A stretch of DNA of 8,900 nt from Geothermobacter sp964501815 (GTDB taxonomy: Bacteria; Desulfobacterota; Desulfuromonadia; Desulfuromonadales; Geothermobacteraceae). This document shows positions 1 through 6,149 of this stretch, piece after piece (within the stretch, counting starts at the first letter, position 1; the number at the start of each line of letters is the position of its first letter). The notes beneath the pieces are model-generated. The model did no database searches. It had not been told where the DNA came from and saw nothing but the letters and a program-made list of their open reading frames with translations. The stretch covers positions 1-8,900 of the forward strand of contig CAZCUR010000096.1 of assembly GCA_964501815.1 (NCBI GenBank), read 5' to 3'. A program made the translations under genes and the position numbers.

Positions 1-1
1 G

Positions 2-106
2 CCGGGCAGCCCGGCGATTGGACAATCGTCTCTGCTGTGGTTTAATGACCGCAACGAGACCCATGTTGGTCCAGGTCTTTTCAGGCTGATTCCGGAGCTG
101 TCATGA
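2..106 (+). CDS. C-terminal end of an unidentified upstream gene (partial)
   Basis: A reading frame is open from the left edge for 34 codons and ends at a TGA (104-106) that overlaps the ATG of the next gene in an ATGA arrangement. The same kind of overlap joins several later genes, which is the main reason to think this is the true end of an operon member cut by the window. The visible tail ends in ...LFRLIPELS and shows no motif I recognise. The other frame that stays open from the edge stops at 43-45, so it is a less attractive candidate. Product unknown. Confidence 0.5.
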   Translation, partial: PGSPAIGQSSLLWFNDRNETHVGPGLFRLIPELS

Positions 107-903
107 TATCGCGCCTCATCGTTCTTACCCTTTTGGTGCTCTTTTCCTTCCTGGGGGGGCATCCTGTGTCCGCGGACAGTCTTGTCATCCCCGGCACGGG
201 TGACAGTCAGGAACTGCTGCGTGCCTTGGCCGCCGATTTTTCCAGCCGCACCGGTCATTTTGTCGTCATTCCGGACAGTATCGGCAGCAGCGGAGGCATT
301 CGTCAGGTTCTTGCCGGCAAGGCGGTGATGGCGCGTGTGGCCCGCAGGCTGCGCCCGCGCGAACAGCAGATCGGACTGGTCTGGCAGCCATTTGCCCGGT
401 CGCCGGTTGTCTTTGCCGTCCGGAAAGACGGCCCCGGTGTCACCAATCTGACAGCGGGACAAATCAACCAGATTTTTGCCGGGAAGATTCACAACTGGCA
501 GGATCTGGGAGGCCCGAATGCCCCCATCTATGTCGCCCAGCGGGAAAAGGGAGATTCGTCACGCACCATTTTGGAGGCCTATTTCCCGGTTTTTCGCAAG
601 GGCGAGCTCGCCGGTGAGGTCTTGCTGTCCACTCCCGCTATGGCCCAAACCCTGGCTCGCTATCCAGGGACCATCGGGTATCTGCCTCTCAGCGCCACCA
701 TCGGTCATCCCCTCAGGCCGATTGCCGTCAATGGACAGACTCCCAATCAGCCCGGAGCGTATCCCTATGCGGTGCCGCTGGCCCTGGTCTGGAAACAGAA
801 GCCCAAGGGGGCTGCCGCAGACTTTGTCCGCTATCTGTTCAGCCCCGATGCCCGTGCCCTGATACGCGCCAAAGGGGCGTGGCCGGCCGGAGATCTGCCA
901 TGA
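103..903 (+). CDS. PstS-like periplasmic substrate-binding protein
   Basis: Predicted 266-residue exported protein of the phosphate-binding (PBP-like/PstS) superfamily. Residues 1-24 form a signal peptide ending in VSA-D. The mature protein opens with the typical strand-loop VIPGTGDSQELL (about residues 28-39). SIGSSGGIRQVLAG (about 59-72) and the Ser/Thr-rich GDSSRT segment (about 150-155) resemble the loops that hold the oxyanion in PstS. NQIFAGKIHNWQDLGG (about 124-139) is also characteristic of the family. GGAG at 94-97 supports the ATG at 103. No permease or ATPase genes follow. Instead the gene overlaps a membrane sensor gene by ATGA, so the protein may present a ligand to that sensor rather than feed a transporter. 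The family is clear. The ligand (phosphate or another oxyanion) is not known, and the sensory role is inference. Confidence 0.85.
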   Translation: MISRLIVLTLLVLFSFLGGHPVSADSLVIPGTGDSQELLRALAADFSSRTGHFVVIPDSIGSSGGIRQVLAGKAVMARVARRLRPREQQIGLVWQPFARSPVVFAVRKDGPGVTNLTAGQINQIFAGKIHNWQDLGGPNAPIYVAQREKGDSSRTILEAYFPVFRKGELAGEVLLSTPAMAQTLARYPGTIGYLPLSATIGHPLRPIAVNGQTPNQPGAYPYAVPLALVWKQKPKGAAADFVRYLFSPDARALIRAKGAWPAGDLP

Positions 904-2360
904 CCGGAGCCATTCGCGGACGTATCATCATTAGCCACTGGCTCGTGGTGCTTCTGGTCCTGCTGATACTCGGGCCCACTGCGTACTGGTTGATGGTCAG
1001 TACGTTGAAAAAACAGAGTTTCCAGCAGCTGAGCTTTCTGGCGACCCATATGGCCGGTATGGTTGACACCCGGATGCAATGGTTCAGCCAGCAGCTGGCA
1101 GACCTGGCGCGGGATCCCCTGATCAGGTCCTTTCCCGAAACCGCACGCATCCCCGCGGTCTCAGACCTGTTTATCCGCAGGAAACAGCTGTTTCCGGTCA
1201 TGGCCTACCTGGACGCCGAGGGCTGGGAGGAGGTTCGGGTCGTCAAAGGCGTGCAACAGGCAGACATTGGTCCTTTTGCGAACAAGGAGCTGTTCGAACA
1301 GGCCAAGGACCATGCCAACAGCCTGCTGAGTCAGCACCCCAGGCTGTCACCCTGGGCGGGGGAGCCGGTTGTGCCGGTTGTTTATGGTATCCGACGCTAT
1401 TTTGGGGATGAATTCGTCGGCGCCCTGTATGCGGAATTGCGGTTGGACAAACTGACGCGTTTCCTTGGGACGATTCCGGTAGGGCGGACCGGTTTTCTGC
1501 TCCTGTTCGACCGTCAACGCCGGCTGCTGTACCATCCCGACCGGCAGATGATTTTCCGTCACCTGACCCCGTCGGACAAGGATTCGAGCTGGATCCAGGA
1601 AGCGTTCAAAGACAAAAGCGGTGTTGCTGAAGGAAGCGTTATGGGCCTTGAGGCGCTGGTCGGTTACGCGCCGGTCAAGAGTCTGGACGCCGTCCTTGTC
1701 GCCGTTTTGCCGCTGGATGAGTTTTTTGATGCGCCCAACAGGATGAAAAAGACCATTGCTTTTGCGGTGGTTCTTCTCCTTGGCGTTGCGGCGTTCATCG
1801 CCCGCTGGTATGCGGCCCGCCTGACCCGGCCCCTGCTGCAGCTGACCCGGCTGGCGGGGCAGGTTGCGTCGGGCGTTTTGCCGGAACAGGTTGACGTGCC
1901 CAAAACCGGCGATGAAATCGACCAGCTGGCGGAATCTTTCAAACAGATGGTTACTGAGCTGCGCTATTCCATGGTTTCGCGGCAGTATCTGGACAGGATT
2001 CTTGCGGTCATGAATGACGCCCTGTTGCTGGTGGGGCTGGATGGAAAAATCCGAACGGCCAACAGGGCCGCCTGCGAGCTGCTGGCCCTGCCGGAAGAGG
2101 ACCTGACAGGCAGGCAGCTCGAATCGCTGTTTGTGGTGGAAGAGACGACGGGCGAACCCTGGCTTCAGGTGCTGCTGGCACAGCCCGGTGCCAGGCAAAC
2201 CAGACAGATGTTGAAAACCGGTGATAAGCTCCGGCCCGTTCGTTTTACCTGGAGTGTGCTGGCTGACGCGACCGGGCGGGTTCGTGAAGTGGCCTGTCTG
2301 TTCAGCCCCCTGTCTGAAACGTATTCCGAAAAAACTGACCTGCATCAAGGCCAAGAGTGA
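900..2360 (+). CDS. dCache-HAMP-PAS membrane sensor lacking an output domain
   Basis: Predicted inner-membrane sensor of 486 residues. The first membrane helix (about 9-31) is followed by a large periplasmic region (about 35-280) with the pattern of a double Cache domain. The second membrane helix lies at about 282-303. A HAMP linker follows (about 304-357, with the RPLLQLT proline and the DEIDQLAESF second helix). A PAS domain occupies about 364-472 (MNDALLLVGLDGKIRTANRAAC). The protein ends a few residues later. No histidine kinase, GGDEF/EAL or methyl-accepting domain is present and none is encoded next to it. The ATG at 900 overlaps the preceding stop (ATGA) and has GGAG at 889-892. A GTG at 879 would add seven residues and is less likely. 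Co-expression with the binding protein suggests a binding-protein-assisted sensor. Domain calls come from sequence pattern only. Confidence 0.82.
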   Translation: MTGAIRGRIIISHWLVVLLVLLILGPTAYWLMVSTLKKQSFQQLSFLATHMAGMVDTRMQWFSQQLADLARDPLIRSFPETARIPAVSDLFIRRKQLFPVMAYLDAEGWEEVRVVKGVQQADIGPFANKELFEQAKDHANSLLSQHPRLSPWAGEPVVPVVYGIRRYFGDEFVGALYAELRLDKLTRFLGTIPVGRTGFLLLFDRQRRLLYHPDRQMIFRHLTPSDKDSSWIQEAFKDKSGVAEGSVMGLEALVGYAPVKSLDAVLVAVLPLDEFFDAPNRMKKTIAFAVVLLLGVAAFIARWYAARLTRPLLQLTRLAGQVASGVLPEQVDVPKTGDEIDQLAESFKQMVTELRYSMVSRQYLDRILAVMNDALLLVGLDGKIRTANRAACELLALPEEDLTGRQLESLFVVEETTGEPWLQVLLAQPGARQTRQMLKTGDKLRPVRFTWSVLADATGRVREVACLFSPLSETYSEKTDLHQGQE

Positions 2361-2383
2361 TTTTCGCTGCCATACTCTCCCGC

Positions 2384-3157
2384 ATGAAAAGACTTCTTGT
2401 GCTGGCGGCTGTGGCCGGAACGGTTTGTGTTGGCTGTCTGCCGCACCCTGATGCCCGAAAACCAGCCAAACACGTCGCGCATGCACCGAAAGCGTATGCA
2501 GGCTGGCGGCTGCAGCAGGATGGGGACAGGTGTCAGCTGACAGACAGCCGTTCCGGGCAGACGCTCTGGCAGGGCAAGGGGTTTTGCTGGAATCTCTGGG
2601 GGGAGGCAGGACGCCCCGTGGCATTGGTCGCCAGAATGGAAACCTTTTCGTTCGGTGCCAATGTCAAACTGCTGCGCATCGGCGCGGACGGCGGGCCCGA
2701 AACGCTATACGATACAACTCTGGCTCCGGCCTACGGCAGACTCTTTGCCGTTTTGAACCGGCAAGGGGTCCGCTGGAGCGCCCTGACGCCGCAACACGAC
2801 ATCCTGATCTACGCCGAACCGCACGACCCGCCTGCAGAAGAGGCTTATCTGCGGCTGGTCGCACTGCATCTTGACTCCCGGCGGTCCTGGGAGCTTGGGC
2901 GAGCCCCCTGGAGTGTGGCCCAGATGACAACCGATGCCGCCGGCGAGGTTGCCGTCCTGCGGGACGCCGGAGGGGGCTCCAGGCGACTTGATATCTGGGG
3001 GGAGGGAGAAATCCCCGCGGCTGCCGGCCCCATCGAAGCCTTCCCTGCTCAACCGGCCGCAGACAAATCGGTTTTGCAGCTTCGTTCCTGGCGTGCCCGG
3101 GGCCTGATTGACGCCGACATTTACCGGCGCTACCGCCAAAGGATAGCTCAACCATGA
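2384..3157 (+). CDS. Putative lipoprotein with SHOCT-like C-terminal hairpin
   Basis: A 257-residue protein of unrecognised family. The N-terminus, MKRLLVLAAVAGTVCVGC, looks like a lipoprotein signal with lipidation at Cys18. The Cys at -3 is unusual for a lipobox. The body has repeated beta-rich stretches (for example LLRIGADGG, LRLVALHLDSRRSW, GEVAVLRDAGGGSRRLDIW), perhaps a partial beta-propeller. The last ~30 residues (LQLRSWRARGLIDADIYRRYRQRI) resemble a short SHOCT helical hairpin. A GTG at 2357 in the same frame overlaps the sensor stop (GTGA), has AAGG at 2347-2350, and would add nine residues. I prefer the ATG at 2384 because it gives a cleaner signal peptide, but it has no clear ribosome-binding site, so the GTG remains possible. 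The gene ends in an ATGA overlap with the cytochrome gene. This suggests the lipoprotein works with the cytochrome or the sensor, an inference from position only. Confidence 0.7.
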   Translation: MKRLLVLAAVAGTVCVGCLPHPDARKPAKHVAHAPKAYAGWRLQQDGDRCQLTDSRSGQTLWQGKGFCWNLWGEAGRPVALVARMETFSFGANVKLLRIGADGGPETLYDTTLAPAYGRLFAVLNRQGVRWSALTPQHDILIYAEPHDPPAEEAYLRLVALHLDSRRSWELGRAPWSVAQMTTDAAGEVAVLRDAGGGSRRLDIWGEGEIPAAAGPIEAFPAQPAADKSVLQLRSWRARGLIDADIYRRYRQRIAQP

Positions 3158-4437
3158 CATGGCTCATTTCGGCTCTTTTGTTGCTTTTCGCTCCGGCGGT
3201 CTGGGCTTCCGACTGCATTGACTGTCACCAAAAAACATCCCCGGCTATGGTGCAGATGTGGCGGCAGAGTGCTCACGCGCCGGCCGGGGTCGGCTGTGTC
3301 GCTTGCCACGGCGACGACCACGACCGGATGAAAGCCGGGCAGGCCGCCGTTACCGCCGAGGTCTGCGGCCGCTGTCATGCCAGGGCCCTGACTGAACACC
3401 GGCAGAGCAGGCACGGTCTCGGTTTGCACAGCGGCTGGGGCTGCACCCGCAACCTGTCCGGTCGCGACCGCGGCGAATGCGCCTTCTGCCACCAGCAGGG
3501 GAGCGCGCTGCCGGTCAGCACCGTGCACTGCGCGCGCTTTCTCAAGCAGTCGAGCGAAATGGGCCAGATCGGCTGCAACCGATGCCACCAGGTCGAAAAC
3601 GCCTGCGGCAGCTGTCATGGCAACCACCTGACCGATTTGAACGTTGCGCGTGATCCCCAGGTCTGCGCCAAGTGCCACATGGGGCCGGACCATCCCCAGT
3701 GGGAGATGTGGCAGACCAGCCAGCATGGCCAGCTCAATCAGGTTAAAGGTCGTGATGCCGCTCCCGACTGCCAGGTCTGCCACATGGATGGTGGTCACGA
3801 TGTCTCACGCGGCATCACCCGCACGCCGGCCGGCAAGCCGGTCGCGGCCGATACCACCCCGCAGCGCGCCGCGATGCTGGCTGTCTGCACCCGCTGTCAC
3901 GCCCCATCCTTTGCCCGGCGGGAGCTGGAGCGTGGGGACCGGGTGTTCGCCCAGTCCGCGAAAATCGTGGCCGAGGCCGAGGAGCTGATCCGTGACCTGG
4001 AGCGGGAAGGGGCGCTGCGTCCCATGCCCGAGGACCGGCCGGCACATCCGCTCAAGGGCAAAACCGTTGTGCTCGACGGGCAGATGCTCTACGAGGATAC
4101 TTCCGGCATCGAAGCGCTCTTTTTCCGGCTGAAAAAGTACGCCTTCGCCCGGACCTGGAAAGGAGCCTACCACCAGAACCCCGCCTACAGCCACTGGTAC
4201 GGCAACGCTGAAATGAAGCTGTTGCTGGAACAGATTCGGGCCGAAGCCGACCGCCTGCGGCTGCAGAAGACGGCCGGAACTGCTCCATCCGCCAATGCGG
4301 CAAAGAGCGCCGATCCGGTCGAGGCGGAGCTGGAGCGGCTGCGTTCAGCTTTCGACAAGGGGCAGCTCGATGAGGAGCAGGTGCGCCGGGAGCGGGAGCG
4401 GGTGCTGGAAAAGTGGCTGCAACGGCAGCACCCTTGA
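3154..4437 (+). CDS. HAO-like multiheme c-type cytochrome, nine CXXCH motifs
   Basis: Exported 427-residue cytochrome with a signal peptide at about 1-18 (cleavage after AVWA). Nine CXXCH haem-attachment motifs begin at Cys21, 48, 71, 109, 141, 151, 171, 206 and 245. The segment from CGSCHGNHLTDL to CAKCHMGPDHPQWEMW and SQHG (151-192) matches the hydroxylamine oxidoreductase (HAO) family signature as I recall it, as does AYHQNPAYSHWYGNAEM (338-354). Classical HAO has eight haems, so the count is one higher here. Two further cysteines, Cys97 (GWGCTRN) and Cys126 (HCARFL), lie outside CXXCH motifs. The C-terminus (about 388-421) is a charged SHOCT-like helical hairpin. HAO relatives in anaerobes are often thought to work reductively on nitrite, NO or hydroxylamine. 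Which reaction applies here cannot be read from sequence. It should be periplasmic, receiving electrons from quinol or other cytochromes. The ATG overlaps the lipoprotein stop, with AAAGGA about 11 bp upstream. Confidence 0.85.
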   Translation: MTWLISALLLLFAPAVWASDCIDCHQKTSPAMVQMWRQSAHAPAGVGCVACHGDDHDRMKAGQAAVTAEVCGRCHARALTEHRQSRHGLGLHSGWGCTRNLSGRDRGECAFCHQQGSALPVSTVHCARFLKQSSEMGQIGCNRCHQVENACGSCHGNHLTDLNVARDPQVCAKCHMGPDHPQWEMWQTSQHGQLNQVKGRDAAPDCQVCHMDGGHDVSRGITRTPAGKPVAADTTPQRAAMLAVCTRCHAPSFARRELERGDRVFAQSAKIVAEAEELIRDLEREGALRPMPEDRPAHPLKGKTVVLDGQMLYEDTSGIEALFFRLKKYAFARTWKGAYHQNPAYSHWYGNAEMKLLLEQIRAEADRLRLQKTAGTAPSANAAKSADPVEAELERLRSAFDKGQLDEEQVRRERERVLEKWLQRQHP

Positions 4438-4447
4438 TCCGGGTCAA
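4434..4447. promoter_or_regulatory. FNR/HcpR-type operator upstream of ygbA
   Basis: TTGAT-CCGG-GTCAA is a near-perfect palindrome of the CRP/FNR class and close to the TTGAC-N4-GTCAA type attributed to HcpR/DNR regulators. It overlaps the stop codon of the cytochrome gene. Its centre (4440.5) lies 29.5 bp before a GATGAT hexamer at 4470-4475. An activator bound here would therefore sit at about -41.5, as in class II promoters. Which regulator binds is inferred, since no regulator gene is in the window. Confidence 0.72.
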
Positions 4448-4469
4448 GGACCGCGGCCGCAGAAATGAG

Positions 4470-4475
4470 GATGAT
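4470..4475 (+). promoter_or_regulatory. Probable -10 element for ygbA
   Basis: GATGAT matches TATAAT at four of six positions and sits in a stretch (AAATGnGnATGATAAGA) that is repeated upstream of the ferredoxin gene at the same distance from an equivalent operator. No good -35 hexamer is present, as expected where a CRP/FNR-type activator replaces it. The predicted transcription start is at about 4482, essentially on the ygbA start codon. Confidence 0.6.
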
Positions 4476-4481
4476 AAGAGC

Positions 4482-4853
4482 ATGACCAGGGGACTGCCGA
4501 ACAGGGAACTGACCCACAAGGAGATCAAAGACCTCAGGGTGCTGGTGCGCTTTACCGAGGTCTATTGTCGGGCCCACCATCACGAGTGTTCCCGCGGGCC
4601 GTTGACCGATGGCCTGGCGGCCCGGCTCGCCGGGCGCAAAAGCGCCTATTGCGACGCGTGCCGTGATTTTCTCCAGTATGCCATCGAGCGCCGGCTGCGC
4701 TGTCCGCTTGACCCCAAGCCTGCCTGCAAGCATTGCCCGGTCCATTGCTACAAGCCGCAGATGCGTCAGCGGGTGCGCGAAGTGATGCGCTTTGCCGGTC
4801 CCTATCTGATCAAACGGGGGCGAATCGACCTTTTGTGGCACTATTTTTTCTGA
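4482..4853 (+). CDS. ygbA: YgbA-family protein (nitrous oxide-stimulated promoter family)
   Basis: A 123-residue cytoplasmic protein that I recognise as YgbA by its cysteine pattern and by CKHCPVHCYKPQMRQRVREV and MRFAGPYL near the C-terminus, preceded by VYCRAHHHE and YCDACRDFLQYAIERR. The family is about 110-125 residues long. Cys and His pairs (VYCRAHHHEC, YCDAC, CKHCPVHC) suggest a metal or iron-sulfur site, but this is inference. In Escherichia coli ygbA belongs to the NsrR regulon and supports recovery from nitric oxide stress. The operator immediately upstream fits such a role here. The frame extends upstream to a GTG at 4413 inside the cytochrome gene, but the ATG at 4482 is preferred because upstream codons overlap the operator and promoter. 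Ribosome-binding signals are weak (GAGG at 4467-4470), and the predicted transcript would begin at or near the start codon. It may therefore be leaderless or be translated from a read-through mRNA. Confidence 0.88.
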   Translation: MTRGLPNRELTHKEIKDLRVLVRFTEVYCRAHHHECSRGPLTDGLAARLAGRKSAYCDACRDFLQYAIERRLRCPLDPKPACKHCPVHCYKPQMRQRVREVMRFAGPYLIKRGRIDLLWHYFF

Positions 4854-4854
4854 T

Positions 4855-4868
4855 TTGACCCCGGTCAA
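4855..4868. promoter_or_regulatory. HcpR-type operator upstream of the ferredoxin gene
   Basis: TTGACC-CC-GGTCAA is a perfect palindrome with six-base arms, starting one base after the ygbA stop codon. It fits the TTGAC-N4-GTCAA pattern described for HcpR-like regulators of hybrid cluster protein genes in deltaproteobacteria. Its centre (4861.5) is 29.5 bp before the CATGAT hexamer at 4891-4896, exactly the geometry of the site before ygbA. Confidence 0.78.
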
Positions 4869-4890
4869 GGGCCCGCCCGCGCCAAATGTG

Positions 4891-4896
4891 CATGAT
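4891..4896 (+). promoter_or_regulatory. Probable -10 element for the ferredoxin gene
   Basis: CATGAT matches the -10 consensus at four of six positions and shares its flanks (AAATG before, AAGA after) with the -10 before ygbA. The predicted start is near 4903, giving a leader of about 45 nt that carries a good ribosome-binding site at 4935-4939. No -35 hexamer is evident. Confidence 0.6.
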
Positions 4897-4947
4897 AAGA
4901 CCCCTGACGCCATCAGGAAATCCGTATCGACAAAGGGAGCAAACGCC

Positions 4948-5712
4948 ATGATCCGCGAAATCGTGAAAATCGACGAAGAGAAATGCAACGGCTGCGGTCT
5001 GTGTGTCCCGGCCTGCGCCGAAGGGGCCATCCAGATCATTGACGGCAAGGCGAAGCTTTTGGCCGACAATCTGTGTGACGGTCTGGGGGCCTGCCTGGGT
5101 GAATGCCCGCAGGACGCCATTACCATTGAGCGCCGCGAGGCGGATGAATTCGATGAAAAGGCGGTCGAGGCCCACCTCGGGCACAAGCCTGAACCCCATC
5201 ACGCCCATCCTGCCCCAGCCGGCGGCGGTTGCCCTTCGGCGGCGGTCCAGAGCTTCGCACCGGCCGGCGGTGGTTGCCCATCGGCCCGGCTGCAGAGCTT
5301 TGCCGGCGGTGACGACAGCTCCGAAACCACCGACAGCCCGCGGCGGCCGTCGGAACTGCGCCAGTGGCCGGTGCAGCTGCACCTGGTGCCGCCGACTGCG
5401 CCCTTTTTGCAGAATGCCGATGTGCTGCTGGCGGCCGATTGCGTCCCCTTTGCCTATGCCGACTTCCATCGGGACCTGCTCAAGGGCAAGGCGCTGCTGA
5501 TCGCCTGCCCCAAGCTTGATGACACCTCTCCCTATGTCGCCAAGCTGACCGCCATGATCCAGCAGGGCCAGATTCGCAGTCTGACCGTGGCGCATATGGA
5601 GGTTCCCTGCTGCAGCGGCCTGATTTTCATGGCCCGCCAGGCGATCGAGGCCAGCGGCCGGGACATTCCCTTTGAAACCATCAACATCGGTATCCAGGGC
5701 GACCGGAAATAG
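4948..5712 (+). CDS. Two-cluster ferredoxin-like protein, hybrid-cluster-protein-associated type
   Basis: A 254-residue cytoplasmic electron carrier. The first cluster motif, CNGCGLCVPAC (Cys13, 16, 19, 23), is a complete [4Fe-4S] site. The second, CDGLGACLGECP (Cys43, 49, 53), lacks the middle cysteine of the usual CxxCxxCxxxCP. I associate this CDGLGxC form with ferredoxins encoded beside hybrid cluster protein (hcp) genes, so it is probably a family trait rather than damage. A Pro/Gly linker holds a 15-residue tandem repeat at 90-119. The C-terminal part (about 135-250) is a conserved extension with DCVPFAYADFH, ACPKLDD and EVPCCSGL; its cysteines could bind another centre. The start at 4948 has GGGAG eight bases upstream; the frame is open further upstream, but into the operator. 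The HcpR-like site before it suggests induction by NO or nitrite. hcp itself is not in this window. A likely role is electron supply to an NO-detoxifying reductase. Confidence 0.85.
   Translation: MIREIVKIDEEKCNGCGLCVPACAEGAIQIIDGKAKLLADNLCDGLGACLGECPQDAITIERREADEFDEKAVEAHLGHKPEPHHAHPAPAGGGCPSAAVQSFAPAGGGCPSARLQSFAGGDDSSETTDSPRRPSELRQWPVQLHLVPPTAPFLQNADVLLAADCVPFAYADFHRDLLKGKALLIACPKLDDTSPYVAKLTAMIQQGQIRSLTVAHMEVPCCSGLIFMARQAIEASGRDIPFETINIGIQGDRK
5215..5304 (+). repeat. Two in-frame 45-bp tandem repeats in the ferredoxin linker
   Basis: Two adjacent copies (5215-5259 and 5260-5304) encode PAGGGCPSAAVQSFA and PAGGGCPSARLQSFA. They differ at two residues and at several silent sites, so the duplication is not very recent. 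Each copy carries one Cys in a GGGCPS turn, so the repeat doubles the number of linker cysteines. Confidence 0.85.
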
Positions 5713-5734
5713 CCTGCGCGACAAAAGCGCACAC

Positions 5735-5768
5735 AAAAAAGGGAGAGCTTTTGGGCTCTCCCTTTTTT
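5735..5768. terminator. Bidirectional rho-independent terminator
   Basis: A hairpin with stem GGGAGAGC/GCTCTCCC and a six-base loop is flanked by A6 before and T6 after. It is therefore a strong intrinsic terminator on both strands. It ends the plus-strand operon 22 bp after the ferredoxin stop, and on the minus strand it ends the convergent histidine-rich protein gene. Confidence 0.93.
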
Positions 5769-5786
5769 GCATGGCGCCGGCACGGT

Positions 5787-6149
5787 TTACCAGGAGCGGT
5801 AGCGGATGATTTCCTTGCGAACGATGTAGGGCCAGGGCCTGATGACAAGACGTTCGGTTATTCGTGCCGGCCGCCCGTATCGATAAAGCCCGGGAGGCGG
5901 GGTCCAGCGGTTCCGTTCATGACGCCAGGTGCTGTGTCGCCGTTCGTGCCCACGGTGGTGTTTGTGTTCGTACCTCTCGTCATGCCGGTGGTCGCATGCT
6001 TTGATGTGGTACCGCTCTTTGTAGCTGACCGGGGTGTGACCCCAGCCGTCCCAGGCTGAAATGGAAAAACTGAAAGAGGTTCGTGTGCCGTCCGCCAGAA
6101 CCGGTCCCGGCAGCATCAGGATGAAAACCAGCAGCAGAAATCGTTTCAT
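5787..6149 (-). CDS. Small secreted histidine-rich protein of unknown function
   Basis: A 120-residue protein with a clear signal peptide (MKRFLLLVFILMLPGPVLA, cleavage before DG). A Ser/aromatic stretch follows, then a region with nine His between residues 48 and 77 (for example HHRGHERRH) mixed with Arg and Glu, and finally a basic, aromatic C-terminus with no membrane anchor. The clustered His suggest periplasmic metal or haem binding, but no family is recognised and the role is open. The start is secure: an AGGAGG ribosome-binding site lies six bases upstream of the ATG (6149 on the minus strand). The frame is open further upstream, but those codons have no such signal. The gene is convergent with the nitrosative-stress operon and shares its terminator. 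I could not find a convincing promoter upstream. Confidence 0.75.
   Translation of the reverse strand: MKRFLLLVFILMLPGPVLADGTRTSFSFSISAWDGWGHTPVSYKERYHIKACDHRHDERYEHKHHRGHERRHSTWRHERNRWTPPPGLYRYGRPARITERLVIRPWPYIVRKEIIRYRSW

Noticed and set aside
1..28. Two small dyads, GCCGGG/CCCGGC and CGATTG/CAATCG
   Set aside because: They lie inside the probable end of the upstream reading frame, lack a T-tract, and are too far from a recognisable promoter to support a regulatory call.
1347..2624. Long minus-strand open frame of 425 codons
   Set aside because: It is antisense to the sensor gene and has no ribosome-binding site or recognisable domain. It is a codon-bias artefact of GC-rich DNA.
4810..5772. 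Minus-strand open frame of 320 codons across the ferredoxin gene
   Set aside because: It runs antisense to a clear ferredoxin with cluster motifs and passes into the terminator, with no family resemblance.
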